Source of the DNA: Coptodactyla brooksi
Taxonomy: Eukaryota > Arthropoda > Insecta > Coleoptera > Scarabaeidae
Length of the DNA stretch: 22,125 bases
Assembly: GCA_033557675.1 (NCBI GenBank)
Contig: JAWQRM010000490.1
Coordinates: forward strand, 1-22,125
Reading direction: 5' to 3'
Shown: positions 17,816 to 22,125 of the stretch, piece by piece
Position numbering within the stretch: position 1 is the first letter of the stretch
Layout of the letters: each line of letters begins with the position of its first letter
Made by a program: the position numbers and the translations under genes
The notes under the pieces: model-generated
The model's database searches: none
The model's input: only the letters and a program-made list of their open reading frames with translations
Told to the model about the DNA's origin: nothing

Positions 17816-18677
17816 TATAGCAGCGTTAATATTGTATCAATTGTAAAATTTCTTCTTAGAAATAATATTTATTTCTATTGTTCATTTTGCAATTAAACAT
17901 TAACATTTTTGCGAACAAGAACGCGATATAGAGATATGTGTAGACATTATATTAAACATTTTTCAATTGCCATGAAGCGTATAACATAATTACTTGCTGC
18001 TTTCTCTATATAACTGCTTTTTTTTAATTATCTATATTGAAAATATCATAAAATATATTCTCAATTCTATCCAAACATTACAACTGTATTAAAATTTACT
18101 ACTTTGACAGAAACGAATTTATTTAGTAACATAACCTATTTATAAATCTATTCGCCATAACATGAGATTTGGCAACAACGTTTATATACGCGTCATAGTT
18201 TTTGAATGAGACGAAATTCGGTTGTTGCTTTACAAGAACTATAGTGCACTGCATTCTATATAAATGTGACAATAGCCCAAATATCAAATTTAATTTTATG
18301 ATATTCCTAACCAAAAGCTTAATCACCCTCCTTTATTTGGTTTTTTTTCTGTGGAAAATAATTTCACCACATTCTATACAATAATTAAAATGCTTTTAGG
18401 AATAAGGTCCAAAGCTCGAACGGTATATGGTTTTTTATTTTGATTTCAACTGAAGCAATTGCCTTTGTTTTATATATTTCAATATTAATACACATTTAAC
18501 AGATATTATTATTTCATTCAATGTACTATCAGATTTGGAAATCTGTAGATTTTTACAACTTTTTTACTGACAATGAAAGTGTAATGTGTGTTATTTGATA
18601 TGTGTTCATATAAGGTTGGAATAAATTGACATAATTGCTGTAAATTGCTGGTCATACTTGTACAGTAAATTCGCGTC

Positions 18678-18692
18678 GGTTGCTAGGCAACC
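18678..18692. promoter_or_regulatory. Palindromic RFX X-box
   Basis: GGTTGCTAGGCAACC is a perfect inverted repeat around one base and matches the X-box consensus (GTTNCC-spacer-GGNAAC type) bound by RFX factors. In insects and nematodes these drive ciliary genes. It lies about 175 bp upstream of a TATA box at 18854 on the plus strand. Confidence 0.55.
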
Positions 18693-18853
18693 AAAAATAC
18701 ATATAAAACTTCTGTTGACAAATAATAGTTTTGCGTTTGAATTTCTAAATTTACAGCCGCGCTTGTGCCTTTTTACGCTAATTTGCTTTAATTTAGTGAT
18801 GGGAATTCGTTGTGATAAATGTTAGTTCTCCTTTGCGTAGTAAAATTAGAAAC

Positions 18854-18952
18854 TATAAAAACCTGGTAATAAATACGACTCACTCGCTTGTATCCACGTG
18901 TTTGAGAACGATATCCAAGGCGAAGGAAGAAGATTCGCTAACCGCCATCGGT
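18854..18952 (+). promoter_or_regulatory. Possible TATA promoter and first untranslated exon
   Basis: TATAAAAA (18854-18861) is followed about 25 bp later by CTCACTCGC, close to an insect initiator. Then come an E-box CACGTG (18895-18900) and a donor-like CATCG|GTAGGA with GT at 18951-18952. No downstream coding exon was found, so the gene is hypothetical. Confidence 0.22.
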
Positions 18953-19089
18953 AGGAATGACTTTCAACTGGTTCGAGACTTTTGAACAATCACAAATAAT
19001 CACATTTTCAACAGCCCACTGCACGCCAAATTATCTACATTTCTAGTGACGCGCGATAGCGATTTTTTGTATTGACACATGTGACTTTT

Positions 19090-19097
19090 TATCGATA
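19090..19097. promoter_or_regulatory. DRE motif
   Basis: TATCGATA is the exact DREF-binding core common in insect housekeeping promoters. An E-box CACATGTG lies about 15 bp upstream. Confidence 0.35.
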
Positions 19098-19199
19098 GTT
19101 AAAGCCGCCAAGATTCGAAGAGGTGAACTGGACACATTTTCGTTGAATTACAGTTAATAAAAACTTAGCAAGACAATTAAAATGGCGAAATAGTGCGGA

Positions 19200-20755
19200 A
19201 TTATCAAGACGGTTACTCACACGTGTCGTAACATAACCTAACCGTAATGTTTACAATATTATTTTTAGAATATTACAATACGCATACTCGAATTAGAGCG
19301 GAAAATTATGATTGCTGAGAAGCATTAAGTTCAATTAACATATGCATTGATAAAAAGAATAATAATAATAAATGACTTAATAGTTTTTATTGAATTTATC
19401 GTACTAAACAGTTTACAGTAGTATTACGGAATGAGTAAAATTAAAGTTTAAAGTTCTTTTAAAGCAATACTTCAGTTGAAAGAGTATACCTTTCGTTTTC
19501 TTCCATTTACTTGCACTCTTCGGAACTACAAAGTATAATAGGTGCTCACCTACCACAAAACTGAATGTGTTTAAGCAAAATTGCCCTTGGTTTGTTGATA
19601 GCTGATTAATCTTATCGCTCATACGCTTATCTACTGTAAATATATGCGCAAAGAAGTTGTGGGTACTGTAGTGTAATATTAAGCTATGAGTAATTTTTAA
19701 AATGATTAAAGACCGTGTTTTAAATTAAGTATAACCTAGCAAGAACAAATTATAAAATAGTAGATGTATATGGAACTCACTTCGTATACATGTACAATAG
19801 AATTCATTCCTGGTTATGTTAAAAATATCATCACATACCGCGCATCACTTGAATGAAATACTTTTATAGATTTTAATTTTATTTATGTTAGGCGCCTACT
19901 CATATATCATTCTCTATAGTAAAAATAAATAATTTTGATTGCTGTGTAGTTGTTATTTGCACACAATTCTTTCCTCTATCTTTAGTACTTATGATTTACG
20001 TAGTTTGATAAAAAAATACCTAGAATTTTTTAATTTCATGGGCTGTATAAGTCCAGTTGTTGCATTTCTTTTTGTTTTTGCGTTTGAACATAGAATTTTC
20101 GTTAAATTTTGCTTTAAGAACAGAAAGTGCAGCACACTTTACAATGTTCAATTCAGTTTTTAAGCATGTTCAGTTATTTAGGTTTTCGAGTAAAGAATTA
20201 ATATGATTTTCGAACATAACAAAGGTTTACTAAACTTAATAAAGGATCTAAAGCACGAAGTGCAGTAAAGTTATTGTGTTGGTAATTGTTAAAGACGATG
20301 TTCAAAACCCTTCCAACTAGATAAAACGACGAACCATATATAAATGTTGTGGTTATTTCCGGTAGCTTTATCTGTCATGAAAAGGTTATCTGCCAAAATA
20401 CGTACAGGTGCTGGACGACAAACGTCATGTTTTCGTTAGTTGATTGAAAGTTTGAATTTCGTAGCGCCATCTCATTTATAATAGCCCAAGTATGTATAAT
20501 GTAAGATTATTACTTTTATTTTTAATTTGCATTTAAAGTACATTTTTAGTAAAATTTTCTATACGCAAGTGTTTTGTTATGTTTGTGTGTCCCTTTTTAC
20601 ATAGTTGTATGCTTAGTTTGTGTCACGAATCGCAGTTAACGCGGTGATTCCCCCTTTTTACAAGCCTTTGTGCTCAGTGTACGTGTTGTTTACTTTGCCC
20701 TTGCTGTTCTTACTCCTTTTGAACCAGTTTGTATCACGTAACGATATGTACATAT
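19200..20755. other. Unassigned AT-rich stretch
   Basis: Several open frames of 60-75 codons on both strands have no domain. No transposon remnant was recognised. Confidence 0.4.
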
Positions 20756-20757
20756 TA

Positions 20758-21130
20758 TTAGGGAGACAGGAAAGTAATGTCGTTTTTTTTACATTAAGTT
20801 CAAACAGATAAATTTTTAACAAGTTTTTATTTTTAATCAATAATGTAATCACCCTCGTTATCAACAACCTTTTGCCATAAAGTGTGCAAACTATAAAAGG
20901 CGGATCGTGAAAAATCAATTGGTTTTTGAGCAAAATATCTGGAGATGAAATTTTGGACGTCATCTAAATTTTCAAATTTTTTGCCACTTAGAAAATGTTG
21001 TAGCAATCGGAATAAATGGAAATTCGATGGCGCAATATCGGGCGAGTATGGTGAGTGAGGCAATATCTCCCACCCTAATTCAATAATTTTTTCAGGGTTC
21101 GTCTTGCGTAGTACGGTCTTGCGATTTTGC
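20758..21130 (-). mobile_element. Mariner 3' end with transposase C-terminus (lineage D)
   Basis: The left end, TTAGGGAGACAGGAAAGTAA then GTCGTTTTTT, resembles the A-family terminus and is preceded by TA (20756-20757). On the minus strand, from 21135, an open frame reads KIIELGWEILPHSPYSPDIA, then PSNFHLFRLLQHFLSGKKFE, NLDDVQNFISRYFAQKP, and ends LWQKVVDNEGDYIID with a stop at 20833. The third catalytic aspartate (PSDYH in the family) is asparagine (PSNFH). This is the longest intact mariner frame in the window. The element breaks off at 21130-21160, where a hairpin and GATT repeats begin. The N-terminal two thirds are absent. Confidence 0.87.
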
Positions 21131-21132
21131 AA

Positions 21133-21172
21133 CAATCAATCGAATGCATGGTCTTGCATTCGACGAATTGAT
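21133..21172. repeat. Hairpin at the mariner/GATT-repeat junction
   Basis: CAATCAATCGAATGCA and TGCATTCGacgAATTGATTG can pair around TGGTCT, with a small bulge. It lies exactly where mariner sequence stops. Confidence 0.55.
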
Positions 21173-21285
21173 TGATTGATTGATTGACTGAATGATTGGT
21201 TGATGGATAGATTGATTGACTGTTTCACTGACTAATTGGCTGATTGATCGATTGATTGATTGGCCGATTGATTGACTGTTGATAT
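21165..21285. repeat. Degenerate (ATTG)n simple repeat
   Basis: About 120 bp consist mostly of ATTG/GATT tetramers with variants such as ACTG, ATGG and GCTG. This is an aged microsatellite between two transposon remnants. Confidence 0.85.
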
Positions 21286-21338
21286 ATTTTTACCTGAAAA
21301 CACAACTGCAGTATGTCAACCCTTGGATCAGAGGATAA

Positions 21339-21794
21339 TTCAAAATTGCAAAGTTCATCACCTCGTGGGATAAAGTTGAAGCAGCGACTATTAAAAATTG
21401 CTTTCGGAAAGCAGCATCCGTAAGAGCTAATTGCATCCTTCCAAAGTTTGATGCCGAGAATGAATTACCATTGTCAACACTTTTACATCTACAAAATTGG
21501 TTTGCCGAATTAAGCGACAAAAATTTGGAAGAATTTTTAAATACTGATGAAGCAGTGCACACCGAGGATCACAACATAGAAATTCAATTAGTAAATGAAA
21601 ATGACACTATGGAAGTAAACGATTCAGAGGACGAAGAGGACGAAGTCAATGACCAAGCACCTGATTCGATAAAATCATATGATGAGGCACTGAAGCTAAT
21701 TGCCCACTTAAAACGCTTTGCAAGAGATGACTTTATAGCATTTCAACATTTGACAAGATTAGAAAGTCATTTGGAACATGAAATTTATTTTTAA
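21339..21794 (+). pseudogene. C-terminal part of a pogo/Tigger/jerky-type transposase, frame open
   Basis: The frame starts after a stop at 21336-21338 and stays open for 151 codons to the stop at 21792-21794. It opens FKIAKFITSWDKVEAATIKN, then CFRKA, equivalent to the AW..V...TI.NCFRKAGF signature just after the DDE domain in pogo-type transposases. LPLSTLLHLQNWFAEL and EFLNTDEAVHTED follow. An acidic run is next (SEDEEDEVND, about codons 90-100), then SYDEALKLIAHLKRFARDD. This order is normal for jerky/Tigger tails. The DDE catalytic domain and HTH region are missing at the left, where GATT repeats begin. An unbroken tail could mean recent insertion or use as a host exon. No start codon or acceptor was established (first ATG at 21471). 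Confidence 0.75.
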
Positions 21795-21813
21795 ACTTTT
21801 AATATAGATATAT

Positions 21814-21862
21814 GTACTTATATGTATGTACAATTGTACTTATATGTATGTACAATTGTACT
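21814..21862 (+). repeat. 22-bp tandem duplication
   Basis: GTACTTATATGTATGTACAA plus TT occurs at 21814-21835 and 21836-21857, with a third start GTACT. Each unit includes GTACAATTGTAC-type palindromic sequence at the junction. Confidence 0.85.
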
Positions 21863-22052
21863 ATGCACGCATACATGTTATGTTATTTATATCTACTTGT
21901 ACATATAAAATTGTGATAAAAGCTATGTAATGAAATTGCTATAAAAGCTACGTATTATAACTGAATTTACGGAAATACAGTTTTTTGTTCATTACCTTAA
22001 AAAGGCAAGTCAAATAAAGATTTTTTTCGAGCTATTCTATAAGAGGACATCT

Positions 22053-22054
<2 letters not shown>

Positions 22055-22088
<34 letters not shown>
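22055..22088. repeat. (TA)17 microsatellite
   Basis: An uninterrupted TA run, followed by imperfect ATATAAAT sequence. Confidence 0.95.
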
Positions 22089-22092
<4 letters not shown>

Positions 22093-22125
22093 TATAAATA
22101 TAAATAGTAATAGCGTTAGAGATAG

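Noticed and set aside
20580..20750. Three loosely similar segments around GTTTGT(G/A)TCACG
   Set aside because: Similarity is short and irregular in spacing; not enough to call a tandem repeat.
1..22125. CRISPR array, bacterial operon, tRNA or rRNA genes
   Set aside because: No evenly spaced repeats with unique spacers, no cloverleaf or rRNA-like conserved blocks, and the splice-bounded exons indicate a eukaryotic chromosome.

Overview
The window looks like a piece of an arthropod (probably insect) nuclear chromosome. It is AT-rich, there is no long intact ORF, the coding signal is split into short exons with eukaryotic splice sites, and most recognisable sequence is decayed transposon. No bacterial-type operon, rRNA or tRNA was seen.

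Host gene: three minus-strand exons (9704-9835, 6342-6536, 6133-6195) join in frame and encode consecutive C2HC zinc fingers of the MYT1/ST18 family of neural transcription factors. The phases match at every junction. The upstream intron (6537-9703) appears to use a GC donor with an AG acceptor. The remaining exons lie outside the window or were not recognised.

Transposons, left to right: a DDE transposase fragment (1-165) against a ZBED-like hAT relic (166-1304, with 3' terminus); an internally deleted mariner with both ends (1747-2326); an inverted pair of repeats with a hammerhead-like core (2911-3092); a minus-strand mariner relic (4497-5396). Inside the GC-AG intron are a third copy of the hammerhead-like repeat (7012-7055), a mariner remnant with an internal minisatellite (7064-7863) and another mariner (8376-9124). 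Right of the exons, a mariner (10554-13741) is split by a 2297-bp Tc4/Tc5-like element (11326-13622) that has about 0.7-kb terminal inverted repeats, a TTA duplication and a CTTAG target. Then come a mariner 3' piece (13805-14190), two Penelope-like retroelement copies in opposite orientation (15065-16821), a mariner 3' end (20758-21130), and a pogo/jerky-type transposase C-terminus with an open frame (21339-21794).

The stretch 16850-20750 holds no recognised transposon or exon, but has several clean insect or metazoan promoter-type motifs: an NRF1 palindrome, a CRE, an RFX X-box, a TATA box and a DRE. Nothing else was recognised in 1313-1744, 2329-2910, 3093-4490, 5485-6130, 6540-7010, 7866-8370, 9125-9477, 9840-10550 (apart from two palindromes), 14195-15060 and 19200-20755.

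The most interesting items are the GC-AG intron in the zinc-finger gene, the nested Tc5-in-mariner insertion with a reconstructable target site, the inverted Penelope pair with ribozyme-like motifs and a 21-bp snap-back hairpin, and the minisatellite grown inside a mariner.
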